From Paraburkholderia largidicola (GTDB lineage: Bacteria; Pseudomonadota; Gammaproteobacteria; Burkholderiales; Burkholderiaceae), in NCBI RefSeq assembly GCF_013426895.1, contig NZ_AP023176.1, positions 1,426,001-1,490,000 of the forward strand: a stretch of DNA of 64,000 bases, written 5' to 3'. The notes under the pieces are model-generated. The model did no database searches, had not been told where the DNA came from, and saw only the letters and a program-made list of their open reading frames with translations. Below are positions 17,682 through 26,943 of this stretch, in pieces; position 1 is the first letter of the stretch; each line of letters opens with the position of its first letter. Both the position numbers and the translations under genes were made by a program.

Positions 17682-19378
17682 GCATCGCGCGACTCAGAGG
17701 CGGCCGCGTCTATGATCCGGCGAACGGCGTCGACGGCGAGCAGCGCGACGTCTATATCCGCGATGGCCGCATCGTCGAGGCGCCCACCGACGGCGCCGTC
17801 GATCGCGACTACGACGCGCACGGCATGATCGTGATGGCGGGCGGCATCGATCTGCATTCGCATATCGGCGGCGGCAAGACCAACCTGTCGCGGCTGCTGT
17901 TGCCCGAAGATCATCGCGACGACGCGCCGCGCGACGCATCGTACGAAGCCGTGCAGGACGAACGGGGCCGCTATCTGCGCATGCCGTCGTGCGGCGTCTG
18001 CGCGCCCGGCACACTCGCCACCGGCTACCGTTACGCGGAAATGGGCTACACGGCGGCCTTCGAGCCCGCGATGATCGCGTCGAACGCACGCCACGCGCAT
18101 CTGGAAATGGGCGACACGCCGATCATCGATCACGGCGCCTACGTGATGCTCGGCAACGACGAACTGCTGCTGCAGATGCTCGCCGCGAAAGACGACTTCG
18201 AGCGGGTGCGCGATTACGTCGGCTGGACGATGCACGCGAGCCGCGCGCTCGGCGTGAAAGTGGTCAATCCAGGCGGCATCTCGGCGTTCAAGTTCAACCA
18301 GCGCTCGCTCGATGTCGACGAAGCGCACGCGCATTACGGCATTACGCCACGCGACGTGTTGCGCACGCTGACCCGCGCGCTGACCGAACTGCGCGTGCCG
18401 CATCCGCTGCACGTGCACGCGAGCAACCTGGGCGTGCCGGGTAATATCGATTCGACCATCGCAACGATGGACGCCGCCGACGGCCTGCCCATTCATCTCA
18501 CGCACATCCAGTTTCACAGCTACGGCACGGAAGGCCCGCGCAAGTTTTCTTCAGGCGCGCGCGCGATTGCCGATGCGGTCAACGCACGGCCTAACGTATC
18601 GATCGACGTGGGCCAGATCATCTTCGGGCAGACGGTCACGGCGTCCGGCGACACGATGATGCAGTTCAGTAACGCGCCGCTCGCGCGTCCGCACAAGTGG
18701 ATCGTCGGCGATATCGAATGCGATGCGGGATGCGGCGTCGTGCCGTTCCGCTATCGCGAGCAAAGCTATGTGAATGCGCTGCAATGGATCATCGGGTTGG
18801 AAATCTTTCTGCTGGTGAACGACCCGTGGCGCGTGTCGATGACGACCGATCATCCGAACGGCGGCCCGTTCACGAGCTATCCGCATCTGATCCGCCTGCT
18901 GATGGACAAGCCGTTCCGCGACGCGCAGATCGACCGGCTGCACCCGGAAGCGAAGGTGGCGAGCGCGTTGCCCGAACTGAAGCGCGAGTTTTCGCTGTAC
19001 GACATCGCGATCATCACGCGCGCCGGCCCGGCGCGCCTGCTCGGACTCAAGGATCGCGGCCATCTCGCGCCGGGCGCCGCGGCCGATATCGCCGTGTATC
19101 GCGACGACGCGGACCGCGAGCGGATGTTCACGTCGCCCGCCTATGTGTTCAAGGACGGCGAACTGGTCGCGCGCGACGGCAACCTCGTGTCGACCCCGAC
19201 GGGCGGCATCCACTTCGTCTCGCCCGACTACGACAGGAGCATCGAAAGGACCTTGCGCCAGTACAGCGACGCGAATCTGGCCACGAACTTCGCGCACGCG
19301 GCGATCAGCGACGACGAAATCTGCGCATGCTGCCGCGGCGGACGGCTGCTGCCCGTCGCGTGCCTCGCGCGAGCATGA
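17678..19378 (+). CDS. fhcA: Formyltransferase/hydrolase complex subunit A (formylmethanofuran dehydrogenase subunit A homologue)
   Basis: The 566-residue protein is an amidohydrolase-family enzyme. GGIDLHSHIGGGK (His60 and His62) is the first metal site. Further His/Asp positions follow at PLHVHASNLG, IHLTHIQFHSYG and MTTDHPNGGPF. It hydrolyses formyl-methylofuran to formate in the H4MPT pathway of formaldehyde oxidation. It overlaps fhcB by four bases and ends 13 bp before fhcD. The C-terminal tail is Cys-rich (CACCRGG), a feature I note without assigning a role. Length and motifs are as expected. Confidence 0.95.
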   Translation: MSIARLRGGRVYDPANGVDGEQRDVYIRDGRIVEAPTDGAVDRDYDAHGMIVMAGGIDLHSHIGGGKTNLSRLLLPEDHRDDAPRDASYEAVQDERGRYLRMPSCGVCAPGTLATGYRYAEMGYTAAFEPAMIASNARHAHLEMGDTPIIDHGAYVMLGNDELLLQMLAAKDDFERVRDYVGWTMHASRALGVKVVNPGGISAFKFNQRSLDVDEAHAHYGITPRDVLRTLTRALTELRVPHPLHVHASNLGVPGNIDSTIATMDAADGLPIHLTHIQFHSYGTEGPRKFSSGARAIADAVNARPNVSIDVGQIIFGQTVTASGDTMMQFSNAPLARPHKWIVGDIECDAGCGVVPFRYREQSYVNALQWIIGLEIFLLVNDPWRVSMTTDHPNGGPFTSYPHLIRLLMDKPFRDAQIDRLHPEAKVASALPELKREFSLYDIAIITRAGPARLLGLKDRGHLAPGAAADIAVYRDDADRERMFTSPAYVFKDGELVARDGNLVSTPTGGIHFVSPDYDRSIERTLRQYSDANLATNFAHAAISDDEICACCRGGRLLPVACLARA

Positions 19379-19391
19379 AGGCGGACGCGCG

Positions 19392-20351
19392 ATGCAGATC
19401 AACGACACCCTGATCGACGACACCTTCGCGGAAGCCTTCCCGATGAAGGCGACGCGTCTCGTCATCACCGCGCATACGCCGCGCTGGGCGCGCGCGGCGG
19501 CGGATTCGCTGACGGGATTCGCGACCTCGGTGATCGACTGCGGCTGCGAGGCGGGCATCGAGCACGAGATCGCCGCCGACGCGACGCCCGATGGCCGTCC
19601 CGGTATTTCGGTCCTGATTTTTGCGGTGTCCTCGAAGGAACTGGTGAAGCAGATCGCGCGGCGCGTCGGCCAATGCGTGCTGACCTGCCCGACCACGGCC
19701 GTCTACAACGGCATCGATCCCGCGACGACACGCGCGCCGCTGTCCGATGTCGCGCCGCTCGGCGGCTCGCTGCGGTTTTTCGGCGATGGCTGGCAGATCT
19801 CGAAAGTGCTCGGCGGCGTGCGCTACTGGCGCGTGCCCGTGATGGATGGCGAATTCGTCTGCGAAGAATCGGTGCAGACCGTCAAGGCCGTCGGCGGCGG
19901 CAACCTGCTGCTGCTCGCGCGCGATCTGGATAGCGCCCTGGCGGGCGCCGAGGCGGCCGTCGCCGCGATGCACCGGCTCGCGAACGTGATTACGCCGTTT
20001 CCGGGTGGCGTCGTGCGGTCGGGATCGAAGATCGGCTCGAAATACAAAGGCGCCGTCGCGTCGACCAACGATGCGTTCTGCCCGACCCTCACCGGCTTGT
20101 CGCAGCGCAGCGAACTCGATGCGCAGACGGGCTGCGTGCTGGAAATCGTGATCGACGGCCTGACGGACGCGGACGTCGGCGCGGCGATGACGGCGGGCAT
20201 CGAGGCAGCCGCCGCTGCCGGCCAGGGTGTGGTGCGCATTTCCGCCGGGAACTATGGCGGCAAGCTCGGGCCCTATCATTTCAAGCTGCGCGAACTGGCG
20301 GCGGGCATTGTGCAGCGCCAGAAAGACAGCCCTGCGGACGGCGCGACATGA
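19392..20351 (+). CDS. fhcD: Formylmethanofuran:tetrahydromethanopterin formyltransferase
   Basis: I chose ATG 19392 (319 residues, MQINDTLIDDTFAEAFPMKATR), which matches the start of Ftr proteins; the preceding 83 codons belong to an unrelated frame. Landmarks are LVITAHTPRWA, TRPGISVLIF-like strand (DGRPGISVLIF), CPTTAVYNGI, FPGGVVRSGSKIGSKYKG and the C-terminal LGPYHFKLREL. The enzyme moves the formyl group from formyl-H4MPT to methylofuran so FhcA can release formate. Its stop overlaps the fhcC start (ATGA). It is a little longer at the C-terminus than archaeal Ftr. Identification is firm. Confidence 0.95.
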   Translation: MQINDTLIDDTFAEAFPMKATRLVITAHTPRWARAAADSLTGFATSVIDCGCEAGIEHEIAADATPDGRPGISVLIFAVSSKELVKQIARRVGQCVLTCPTTAVYNGIDPATTRAPLSDVAPLGGSLRFFGDGWQISKVLGGVRYWRVPVMDGEFVCEESVQTVKAVGGGNLLLLARDLDSALAGAEAAVAAMHRLANVITPFPGGVVRSGSKIGSKYKGAVASTNDAFCPTLTGLSQRSELDAQTGCVLEIVIDGLTDADVGAAMTAGIEAAAAAGQGVVRISAGNYGGKLGPYHFKLRELAAGIVQRQKDSPADGAT

Positions 20352-21220
20352 GCACGATCACGTTGCGCGTGAAAGCCGCGCCGGGTTGTCGTGTGGACGG
20401 CTCGCCGCTGTTGCCGTCCGCGCTATCGGCGCTGTCGGGCGCGGAGATTGCGCATCGGATGCTGCCTGCGGGCAACGAAGCCTGCGCAATCGGCGATCTG
20501 TTCGACGTCGCAGTCGAGACGAACGGCGACGATGCGCGTCTGGTGATCGAAGGCGACGCAAGCTGGCTGGACCGGCTGGGCGCGCAGCTCGACGCAGGCA
20601 GTCTGCGCATCAGCGGCGCGACGGGCGATTACGCGGGCCTGCGCATGACGGGCGGTACGCTCGACATAGCGGGCGGCACCGGTGATTTCGCGGGTTGCGA
20701 AATGCGCGGCGGAACGCTCGTCGTGGCGGGTGATTGCGGCGACTTCGCGGCAGGCGCGCTGCCGGGCGGCATGGAAGGCATGACGGGCGGCACGCTGATC
20801 GTCTCGGGCAACGCGGGGGCACGGCTTGGCGACCGGATGCGGCGCGGCACGTTGCTGATCGGCGGCGACGCGGGCGACTACGCCGCCTCCCGCATCGTTG
20901 CCGGGACGATCGGCATTGCGGGCCGGGTCGGCGCACACTATGGTTACGGCATGCGGCGCGGCACGCTGTTGATGTTGCAACGACCTGAGCGCATTCCGCC
21001 CACGTTCACGACGGGTGGACGCGGCTTCGACGTGTTCTGGTCGCTGCTCACGCGGGCGCTTGCCGCGCAATGCGATGCGGCGTCCGCTATCAGCACGGCG
21101 ATGGCGGCCATGGCGCAGCGCCTCGCGCCGTTTGCGGCACTCGACGCCCGCACGCCGCCGCAGCGCTACGCGGGCGATCTTGCAGTCGATGGACGCGGCG
21201 AACTGCTGATCGTCGAATGA
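20348..21220 (+). CDS. fhcC: Formyltransferase/hydrolase complex subunit C (formylmethanofuran dehydrogenase subunit C homologue)
   Basis: The 290-residue protein is built on the GXGXG-type beta-helix shared with the glutamate synthase C-terminal domain. Repeats of GGTLDIAGGTGDFAG type run from about residue 95 to 215, one turn per 18-20 residues (for example MRGGTLVVAGDCGDF and MRRGTLLIGGDAGDY). FhcC is a structural subunit that links FhcA and FhcB. It overlaps fhcD by four bases and closes the fhcBADC operon. A cytochrome b561 gene follows after 14 bp and may be co-transcribed. Confidence 0.94.
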   Translation: MSTITLRVKAAPGCRVDGSPLLPSALSALSGAEIAHRMLPAGNEACAIGDLFDVAVETNGDDARLVIEGDASWLDRLGAQLDAGSLRISGATGDYAGLRMTGGTLDIAGGTGDFAGCEMRGGTLVVAGDCGDFAAGALPGGMEGMTGGTLIVSGNAGARLGDRMRRGTLLIGGDAGDYAASRIVAGTIGIAGRVGAHYGYGMRRGTLLMLQRPERIPPTFTTGGRGFDVFWSLLTRALAAQCDAASAISTAMAAMAQRLAPFAALDARTPPQRYAGDLAVDGRGELLIVE

Positions 21221-21234
21221 TCGAGGGAACCGAC

Positions 21235-21801
21235 ATGAACGCGACACGCTCGACCGATATCGCGCGCAGCAGCAGAGAGAGGCCCGAGCGCTTCCCGATG
21301 GCGCTGATCGTGCTGCATTGGCTGATCGCGATCTGCATCATCGTGATGCTGGGTATCGGCCTCTATATGGTCGGACTGCCGCGCGGCCTGCCGTTCAAGG
21401 CCACGCTGATCAACTTTCACAAGTCGCTTGGCTTGACGATTTTCCTGCTGGTGCTGATGCGCATCGGAGTTCTCATGGTATCCGGCAGGCCGCCGTTGCC
21501 GCCGATGCGAGCGTGGCAACGCGCCGCCGCGAGCGCTACGCAGGTTCTTTTATACGCCGCAATGATCGTGATGCCGGTGACGGGCTATCTGGGCTCGTCG
21601 TTCAACACTTACGGCACGCGTTTCTGGGGCTTGATGCTGCCGAAGTGGGGCTGGGACGACAAAGGTTTGCGCCACTTCTGGTTCACCATTCATGAAATCA
21701 CCGCATGGATCTTCATTGCGTTGATCGCATTACACGTGGCGGGCGCGCTCAAGCATCAACTGATCGACCGCGACGGGCTGTTGCGCAGAATGTTGCCGTG
21801 A
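21235..21801 (+). CDS. Cytochrome b561 family di-heme membrane protein
   Basis: I chose ATG 21235 (188 residues); the longer frame has no sensible N-terminus. Four membrane helices are visible: ALIVLHWLIAICIIVMLGIG, LINFHKSLGLTIFLLVLMR, QVLLYAAMIVMPVTGYLGS and HEITAWIFIALIALHVAGAL. The paired histidines HW in helix 1, H in helix 2, and two His in the last helix (HEITAW and LHVAG) would hold two b hemes. Members pass electrons between quinones and periplasmic partners or act as superoxide:ubiquinone oxidoreductases. Placed between fhcC and pqqB, it could serve a periplasmic oxidation step, but that is inference. It lies 14 bp after fhcC and 70 bp before pqqB. Confidence 0.88.
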   Translation: MNATRSTDIARSSRERPERFPMALIVLHWLIAICIIVMLGIGLYMVGLPRGLPFKATLINFHKSLGLTIFLLVLMRIGVLMVSGRPPLPPMRAWQRAAASATQVLLYAAMIVMPVTGYLGSSFNTYGTRFWGLMLPKWGWDDKGLRHFWFTIHEITAWIFIALIALHVAGALKHQLIDRDGLLRRMLP

Positions 21802-21871
21802 TGCGCGGTATGCATCAATCGAGGCCTGTTTCAAGGGCGTTTTTGCGGATTCTTTCGGGAGCAAGGGGACG

Positions 21872-22792
21872 ATGAAGGTCAAGGTGCTCGGTTCGTCGGC
21901 GGGCGGCGGCTTTCCGCAATGGAACTGCAACTGCCGCAATTGCGATGGCGTGCGCAAAGGCACGATCGCGGCGCGGCGGCGCACGCAGTCGTCGATTGCG
22001 GTGAGCGTCGATGGCGTGGCGTGGCTGCTCGTGAACGCATCGCCCGATATCCTCGCGCAGATCGCTGCGAACCCGGAAATGCAACCCGGGCGACACGCGC
22101 GCGACACAGGTATCGCGGCCGTACTGCTGATGGATGCGCAGATCGATCACGTAACAGGGCTGCTGATGCTGCGCGAAAACAGCGCGCCGTTGCCGCTGCA
22201 TGCGACGGATGCCGTCTGGCAAGACCTGTCGACGGGTTTTCCCGTCGTATCCATCCTCTCGCACTACTGCGGCGTCGAACGTCACACCATTGCGCTCGAT
22301 AACGGTCCGTTCGAGATTGCCGCGCTGCCCGGCGTGCGCATCGAGGCGCTGCCGCTGTCGAGCAAGGCGCCGCCCTACTCGCCGCATCGCGCGGCGCCGC
22401 AGCGCGGCGACAACATCGGTCTGCTGATGACAGCGCCCGGTTCCGGCAAGCGCGTGTTCTATGCGCCCGGCCTCGGCGTGCTCGAACCGCACATCCGCGA
22501 TGCGATGCGCAGCGCGGACCTGCTGCTCGTCGACGGCACGCTGTGGACCAGCGGTGAAATGATCGAACTCGGCCTGTCGAAGAAGACGGCCGCCGATATG
22601 GGCCATCTGGCGCAAACGGGTCCGGGCGGCATGATCGACGTGCTGGATACGCTCGATAGGCCGAACGCGCGAAAGGTGCTAATACATATCAACAACACGA
22701 ACCCGATCCTGATCGACGACGGCCCCGAGCGGCGCACGCTGGCGCAGCACGGCATCGAAGTCGCGCACGACGGCATGCTGTTCGAGTTGTGA
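21872..22792 (+). CDS. pqqB: PqqB, PQQ biosynthesis metallo-beta-lactamase-fold protein
   Basis: The 306-residue protein has the PqqB length and start (MKVKVLGSSAGGGFPQWNC, with the CNCRNC zinc knuckle at residues 19-24). The beta-lactamase-like core includes LLMDAQIDHVTGLLMLRE, where the usual HxHxDH is altered, as is typical for PqqB. LLVDGTLWTSGEM follows, and HINNTNPIL lies near the end. Recent work assigns PqqB an iron-dependent hydroxylase role on the peptide-derived tyrosine. It begins the pqqBCDE operon; pqqA is not before it but 11.7 kb upstream. Confidence 0.96.
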   Translation: MKVKVLGSSAGGGFPQWNCNCRNCDGVRKGTIAARRRTQSSIAVSVDGVAWLLVNASPDILAQIAANPEMQPGRHARDTGIAAVLLMDAQIDHVTGLLMLRENSAPLPLHATDAVWQDLSTGFPVVSILSHYCGVERHTIALDNGPFEIAALPGVRIEALPLSSKAPPYSPHRAAPQRGDNIGLLMTAPGSGKRVFYAPGLGVLEPHIRDAMRSADLLLVDGTLWTSGEMIELGLSKKTAADMGHLAQTGPGGMIDVLDTLDRPNARKVLIHINNTNPILIDDGPERRTLAQHGIEVAHDGMLFEL

Positions 22793-22843
22793 GCCACGCA
22801 CAGAGAAACGCAGAAACAGACCACTGATACGGAGACGCGATCG

Positions 22844-23551
22844 ATGAGTGTCAAAGGCGACATCGGCCCGGCATGGACCCGGGAAGAATTCGAAGCGCAA
22901 CTACGTGCGAAGGGACAGGCGTATCACATCCATCACCCGTTCAACGTGAAGATGAACAGCGGCGGATGCTCGCGCGAGCAGATTCGCGGCTGGGTCGCGA
23001 ACCGCTTTTATTACCAGATCAACATTCCGCTGAAGGATGCCGCTGTTCTGTCGAACTGCCCCGACCGGGAAACGCGCCGCCGCTGGGTGCTGCGCATTCT
23101 CGATCACGACGGCTATGGCGAAGACGAAGGCGGGATCGAAACGTGGGCGCGGCTGGGCGATGCCGTCGGCTTGTCGCGCGATGAATTGTGGTCGCTGGAA
23201 CATGTGGTGCCTGGCGTGCGCTTCGCCGTCGACGCGTATGTGAACTTTGCGCGCCGCGCGCCGTGGCAGGAAGCCGTGTGCTCGTCGCTCACGGAAATCT
23301 TCGCGCCGCAGATCCACAAAGACCGGCTGTCGACGTGGCCCGAGCATTACCCGTGGATCAAGCCCGAAGGTCTTGCGTATTTCCGTTCGCGCATTTCGCT
23401 CGCGCAACGCGATGTCGAACATGGCCTCGCCGTCACGCTCGATCATTTCCGCACGCGCGAGCAGCAGGAACGCGCGCTCGACATTTTGCAATTCAAGCTC
23501 GACATTCTCTGGACGATGCTCGATGCGATAGAAAAGGCGTTCCCGGCATGA
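22844..23551 (+). CDS. pqqC: PqqC, pyrroloquinoline-quinone synthase
   Basis: The 235-residue protein shows the PqqC active-site stretches: [15 protein letters not shown] near residues 26-40, [24 protein letters not shown], and [15 protein letters not shown]. It catalyses the final ring closure and eight-electron oxidation to PQQ without a metal cofactor. A GGAGACG ribosome site precedes ATG 22844, 51 bp after pqqB. The stop overlaps the pqqD start (ATGA). All expected features are present. Confidence 0.97.
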   Translation: MSVKGDIGPAWTREEFEAQLRAKGQAYHIHHPFNVKMNSGGCSREQIRGWVANRFYYQINIPLKDAAVLSNCPDRETRRRWVLRILDHDGYGEDEGGIETWARLGDAVGLSRDELWSLEHVVPGVRFAVDAYVNFARRAPWQEAVCSSLTEIFAPQIHKDRLSTWPEHYPWIKPEGLAYFRSRISLAQRDVEHGLAVTLDHFRTREQQERALDILQFKLDILWTMLDAIEKAFPA

Positions 23552-23832
23552 ACCCACATGACAACGCGCAAGACACGGACAAACGCGGCCCGAAGCTGAA
23601 CAGCCTGTTTCGCCTGCAATGGGAACCGGCACAGGACGCGCATGTGCTGCTGTATCCCGAAGGCATGGTGAAGCTGAACCAGAGCGCCGCGCAAATCCTG
23701 TTGCGTTGCGACGGCACGCGCGACATCCCGACGCTCGTCGCGGAACTGGAAGCGGCGTTCAATGCAACCGGACTGACGCCCGAAGTCGAAGCCTTCGTCG
23801 ACCACGCGCGTTCGCGCGGCTGGCTGGAGTGA
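23548..23832 (+). CDS. pqqD: PqqD, PqqA peptide chaperone
   Basis: The ATG at 23548 overlaps pqqC by four bases and gives 94 residues. The protein starts [18 protein letters not shown] and then has the winged-helix peptide-binding fold: [35 protein letters not shown] and the closing helix. PqqD binds PqqA and hands it to the radical-SAM enzyme PqqE. The gene is followed by pqqE after four bases. The N-terminal 17 residues are polar and probably flexible. Length and order agree with the family. Confidence 0.95.
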   Translation: MNPHDNAQDTDKRGPKLNSLFRLQWEPAQDAHVLLYPEGMVKLNQSAAQILLRCDGTRDIPTLVAELEAAFNATGLTPEVEAFVDHARSRGWLE

Positions 23833-23836
23833 CAGC

Positions 23837-25054
23837 ATGACCGACCTCTCGACACCCACACAGGAGCACACGCAACAGGCCGCACGCAGCGGCGTGGGTC
23901 CGCCGCTGTGGCTGCTGGCGGAGCTGACGTACCGTTGCCCGCTGCATTGCGCGTTCTGCTACAACCCCGTCGACTACACGAGCCATCGCGACGAATTGAG
24001 CACCGCGCAATGGGTCGATGTATTGCGACAGGGCCGCAAGCTCGGCGCCGCGCAACTGGGTTTCTCCGGCGGCGAGCCGCTGATGCGTGACGATCTCGAA
24101 GAACTCGTTGCGGAAGCACACGGCCTCGGCTTTTACACGAACCTCATCACGTCGGGTGTCGGTTTGACGGATGCGCGGCTCGATACGCTGAAGGCCAACG
24201 GGCTCGATCACATTCAACTGTCGTTTCAGGACTCGACCCAGGAACTCAACGACTTCCTCAGCAGCACGCGCACCTTCGACCTGAAGAACCGCGTCGCGCG
24301 CTCGATCAAGGCGCATGGCTTTCCGATGGTGCTCAACTGCGTGCTGCATCGCTACAACCTGCCGCATGTCGACAAGATCATCGACATGGCGCTAGCCATG
24401 GGCGCCGAATATCTGGAGCTTGCGAACACGCAGTACTACGGCTGGGCGCACACGAACCGCGCGCAACTGATGCCGACCGCCGGGCAACTGCAGGAAGCGG
24501 AAGCCGTCGTCGAGCGGTACCGGAAGGAGATCGGCAACCGCTGCAAGATTTTCTTCGTCGTGCCCGACTACTTCGAAACGCGGCCCAAGCGCTGCATGAA
24601 CGGCTGGGGCTCGGTGTTCCTCGGCGTCGCGCCCGATGGCGCCGCGCTGCCCTGCCATTCGGCGCGCTCGCTGCCGGGCCTCACGTTTCCGAACGTGAAG
24701 GACACGCCGCTCGAACACATCTGGTACGACAGCGACGCGTTCAACCGCTTTCGCGGCTTCGACTGGATGAAGGAGCCTTGCCGGAGTTGCGACGAAAAGA
24801 CCCACGACCTCGGCGGCTGCCGCTGCCAGGCGTATCTGTTGACGCTCGACGCCGCCAACGCCGATCCCGTCTGCGACAAGTCTCCGCATCACGAGCAGGT
24901 CGTGCGCGTGGTGCGCGATGCGGCCCAACGTCCGGCGACGCTTGCGCCCAACGAACAGCCCGTCACGTTCCGCAACGACGCAAACTCGAAGCGACTCAGC
25001 GCCGACGCGCGCGAGATGACAGCGACGCCTCACACCGAGAGAACGCGATCATGA
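23837..25054 (+). CDS. pqqE: PqqE, radical-SAM PqqA cross-linking enzyme
   Basis: The 405-residue protein carries the radical-SAM cysteines C34-x3-C38-x2-C41 (RCPLHCAFCYNP), the SGGEPLM motif and a SPASM-type C-terminus with several Cys (CMNGWG, LPCHSA, CRSCDEKTHDLGGCRC). It forms the Glu-Tyr carbon-carbon link in PqqA. The tail after about residue 365 is polar and longer than usual (most PqqE are 370-390 residues). Its stop overlaps the start of the response regulator gene by four bases, so the regulator is likely made from the pqq transcript. Confidence 0.96.
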   Translation: MTDLSTPTQEHTQQAARSGVGPPLWLLAELTYRCPLHCAFCYNPVDYTSHRDELSTAQWVDVLRQGRKLGAAQLGFSGGEPLMRDDLEELVAEAHGLGFYTNLITSGVGLTDARLDTLKANGLDHIQLSFQDSTQELNDFLSSTRTFDLKNRVARSIKAHGFPMVLNCVLHRYNLPHVDKIIDMALAMGAEYLELANTQYYGWAHTNRAQLMPTAGQLQEAEAVVERYRKEIGNRCKIFFVVPDYFETRPKRCMNGWGSVFLGVAPDGAALPCHSARSLPGLTFPNVKDTPLEHIWYDSDAFNRFRGFDWMKEPCRSCDEKTHDLGGCRCQAYLLTLDAANADPVCDKSPHHEQVVRVVRDAAQRPATLAPNEQPVTFRNDANSKRLSADAREMTATPHTERTRS

Positions 25055-25767
25055 CGACGCCCGCTATTTCCGTGCTTCTCGTCGACGATCATGCCGTCGT
25101 GCGCGAAGGCTACCGAAGGCTGCTCGAACTGAGCCCCGATGTGCGCGTCGCGGGCGAAGCCGCCGACGCGACGCAGGCTTACCAGCGCTTTTGCGCGTTG
25201 CAGCCGGATGTCGTCGTGATGGATCTCGCGTTGCCCGGCGCGAGCGGAATCGAAGCGATGCGGCGCATGCTCGCGAGAGAGCCGGAAGCGCGCGTGCTCA
25301 TTTTCAGCGTGCACGAAGAGACGCTTTTCGTGCGACGCGCGTTCGATGCGGGCGCCTGCGGTTATGTGACGAAAGCGAGCGCGCCCGATGTGCTCGTCGA
25401 AGCGGTGCGTGCCGTCGCGCGGCGCGTGCGCTATCTGAGCGCCGATGTCTCGCATGCGCTCGCACTACGGACGATGTTCAGCGAAGGGCCGCCCGGACGG
25501 CAGCTTTCCGCGCGCGAGTTCGAAGTGCTGCGCCTGCTGGTGCAAGGCTTTACGCTGCCTGTGATCGCGGAAAGGCTCGGACTGAGCCAGAAGACGATTG
25601 CGAATCATCAGTCCGCGATCCGGCAGAAGTTCGGCGCGAACAACGGCGTGCAACTCGTGCAGATCGCACAGCGCCTCGGTTTGCAGTTCTCCGAGCTTGC
25701 CGCGCCTCACGAGCTTTTCGGTTCGGCGGGATCGATGGAAGCGCTCGGTTCAGGCAGCCCGGGCTGA
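25051..25767 (+). CDS. NarL/FixJ-family response regulator, translationally coupled to pqqE
   Basis: The start at 25051 (ATGA overlap with pqqE) gives 238 residues. The receiver domain has the acidic pair Asp12-Asp13 and the phospho-acceptor Asp58 (VVMDLALPG), with the Lys in GYVTKAS. The C-terminal LuxR-type helix-turn-helix is LSAREFEVLRLLVQGFTLPVIAERLGLS, cited as LSAREFEVLRLL (from about 150) and KTIANHQSAIRQKF. It probably pairs with the kinase encoded on the other strand. LuxR-type regulators of this kind control PQQ-dependent alcohol oxidation in several proteobacteria. The last 61 bp overlap the kinase gene's 3' end in antisense. Confidence 0.92.
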   Translation: MTTPAISVLLVDDHAVVREGYRRLLELSPDVRVAGEAADATQAYQRFCALQPDVVVMDLALPGASGIEAMRRMLAREPEARVLIFSVHEETLFVRRAFDAGACGYVTKASAPDVLVEAVRAVARRVRYLSADVSHALALRTMFSEGPPGRQLSAREFEVLRLLVQGFTLPVIAERLGLSQKTIANHQSAIRQKFGANNGVQLVQIAQRLGLQFSELAAPHELFGSAGSMEALGSGSPG

Positions 25768-26858
25768 GCCGGCACGCGCGCGCACAGCAGAAAGCCGCGC
25801 GCCGGCTCGCTCGCGACATGAAACTCGCCGCCTAGCGCTTCGACGCGCTCGCGCATGCCGATCAACCCTAGCCCGATGCGCGGCTTCGACAGATCGACGC
25901 CGGGGCCATCGTCGGCGACCGTGACGACGATCTCTTCAACCCGCTCGCGGCTGGCGGGTGCCCTCACCAGATAGATTTCGACGTTCGATTCGCGCGCGAA
26001 CTTCGACACGTTCGTCAGTGCTTCCTGCACGAGCCGGTAGAGCGTGATGTTCAGGGCGTCGGTGAAGCCGTCGAAGTCGCCGTCGATGGTCAGCTTGAAC
26101 GACGCGTCGGGCAGCCGCTCGCGCCAGCCTTCCACACAATGTTCGAGCGCGCTCGGCAAGCCTAGCTCGTCGAGGCCGATGGGCCTCAGCTTGCGGATCA
26201 TTCCGCCAATCTGCCGATACACGAATCCCGCGCTTTGCATCACCGCGAGCGACGCGCGATGCACCTCGTCGTTTTGCGCCGACAGGTCGCGAATCCGCGC
26301 GGCATCGAGGGCGATTGCGTTCAGGTATTGCCCCAGTTCGTCGTGCAACTCGCGCGCGAGATGGCGACGCTCGGCTTCCTGCGCCTCGATGCCCTGCGTC
26401 GCGAGGCGCCGGTTCTCGGCGAGCAGCCGCGCCGCCTCTTCCTCCGCCGCGCGGCGGCGCTGCAATTCCTTCTGCGAATCCCGGTAGCGCCGCCACGAAA
26501 ACCACGCCAGCCCAGCCGCGAGCACGAACAGCGTGACGGGCAACTCGTCGAGCTGATAGCGCTCGGCGCGGCGGCTCCAGCGGTACGCGATCTCGGAGAC
26601 ATCGAAGATCGAGCACAGCGCGCCGACGATCACCGTCAGCACCACGACGCACATGAAGTCGCGCCACGCGACGGAGTGCGACTCTATGGCCCGGGTGGCG
26701 CTTTTGCCCGCCGCGGGCCGCTGCGGCTCGCGCGATGGCTCCGCCGCGCCCGAGGCGTCCGCGCGACTGTCTGCTGCTTGCCGCTGGTCCGGCTTCGGGT
26801 CTGCCGGTCTGGCTGAGGAGAGAGCTTCGGGCATGAGCGTATCGATGGAAGCGGTCAC
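25707..26858 (-). CDS. HisKA_3-type sensor histidine kinase next to the pqq operon
   Basis: The frame from the GTG at 26858 encodes 383 residues; an ATG at 26834 is an alternative start. There is a Pro/Ala-rich cytoplasmic N-terminus (about 65 residues), two membrane helices (FMCVVVLTVIVGALCSIF and PVTLFVLAAGLAWFSW), a coiled coil (QKELQRRRAAEEEAARL), the H-box ARELHDELGQYLNAI of NarX-type kinases, and the ATP-binding G box (ADDGPGVDLSKPRIGLGLIGM). With almost no periplasmic loop, it likely senses within the membrane or cytoplasm. It is convergent with the response regulator gene and overlaps it by 61 bp. A pair of palindromes lies about 50 bp upstream of its start. Confidence 0.92.
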   Translation of the reverse strand: MTASIDTLMPEALSSARPADPKPDQRQAADSRADASGAAEPSREPQRPAAGKSATRAIESHSVAWRDFMCVVVLTVIVGALCSIFDVSEIAYRWSRRAERYQLDELPVTLFVLAAGLAWFSWRRYRDSQKELQRRRAAEEEAARLLAENRRLATQGIEAQEAERRHLARELHDELGQYLNAIALDAARIRDLSAQNDEVHRASLAVMQSAGFVYRQIGGMIRKLRPIGLDELGLPSALEHCVEGWRERLPDASFKLTIDGDFDGFTDALNITLYRLVQEALTNVSKFARESNVEIYLVRAPASRERVEEIVVTVADDGPGVDLSKPRIGLGLIGMRERVEALGGEFHVASEPARGFLLCARVPAQPGLPEPSASIDPAEPKSS

Positions 26859-26906
26859 TCATTCTAACCACCGAACGGGTGCAGTTCGTGTTGCTTTTTG
26901 CAGGTT

Positions 26907-26943
26907 TGGGAAGGCCTCCCGAAAGAATCGGGAAAGCTTCCCG
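26907..26943. promoter_or_regulatory. Tandem 15-bp palindromes, putative response-regulator operator
   Basis: TGGGAAGGCCTCCCG (26907-26921) and CGGGAAAGCTTCCCG (26929-26943) are palindromes with centres 22 bp apart, about two DNA turns. They lie between the divergent kinase and TonB-receptor genes. A third copy of CGGGA-N5-TCCCG is at 42240. The regulator encoded at 25051 is the obvious candidate to bind, by inference. Confidence 0.6.
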
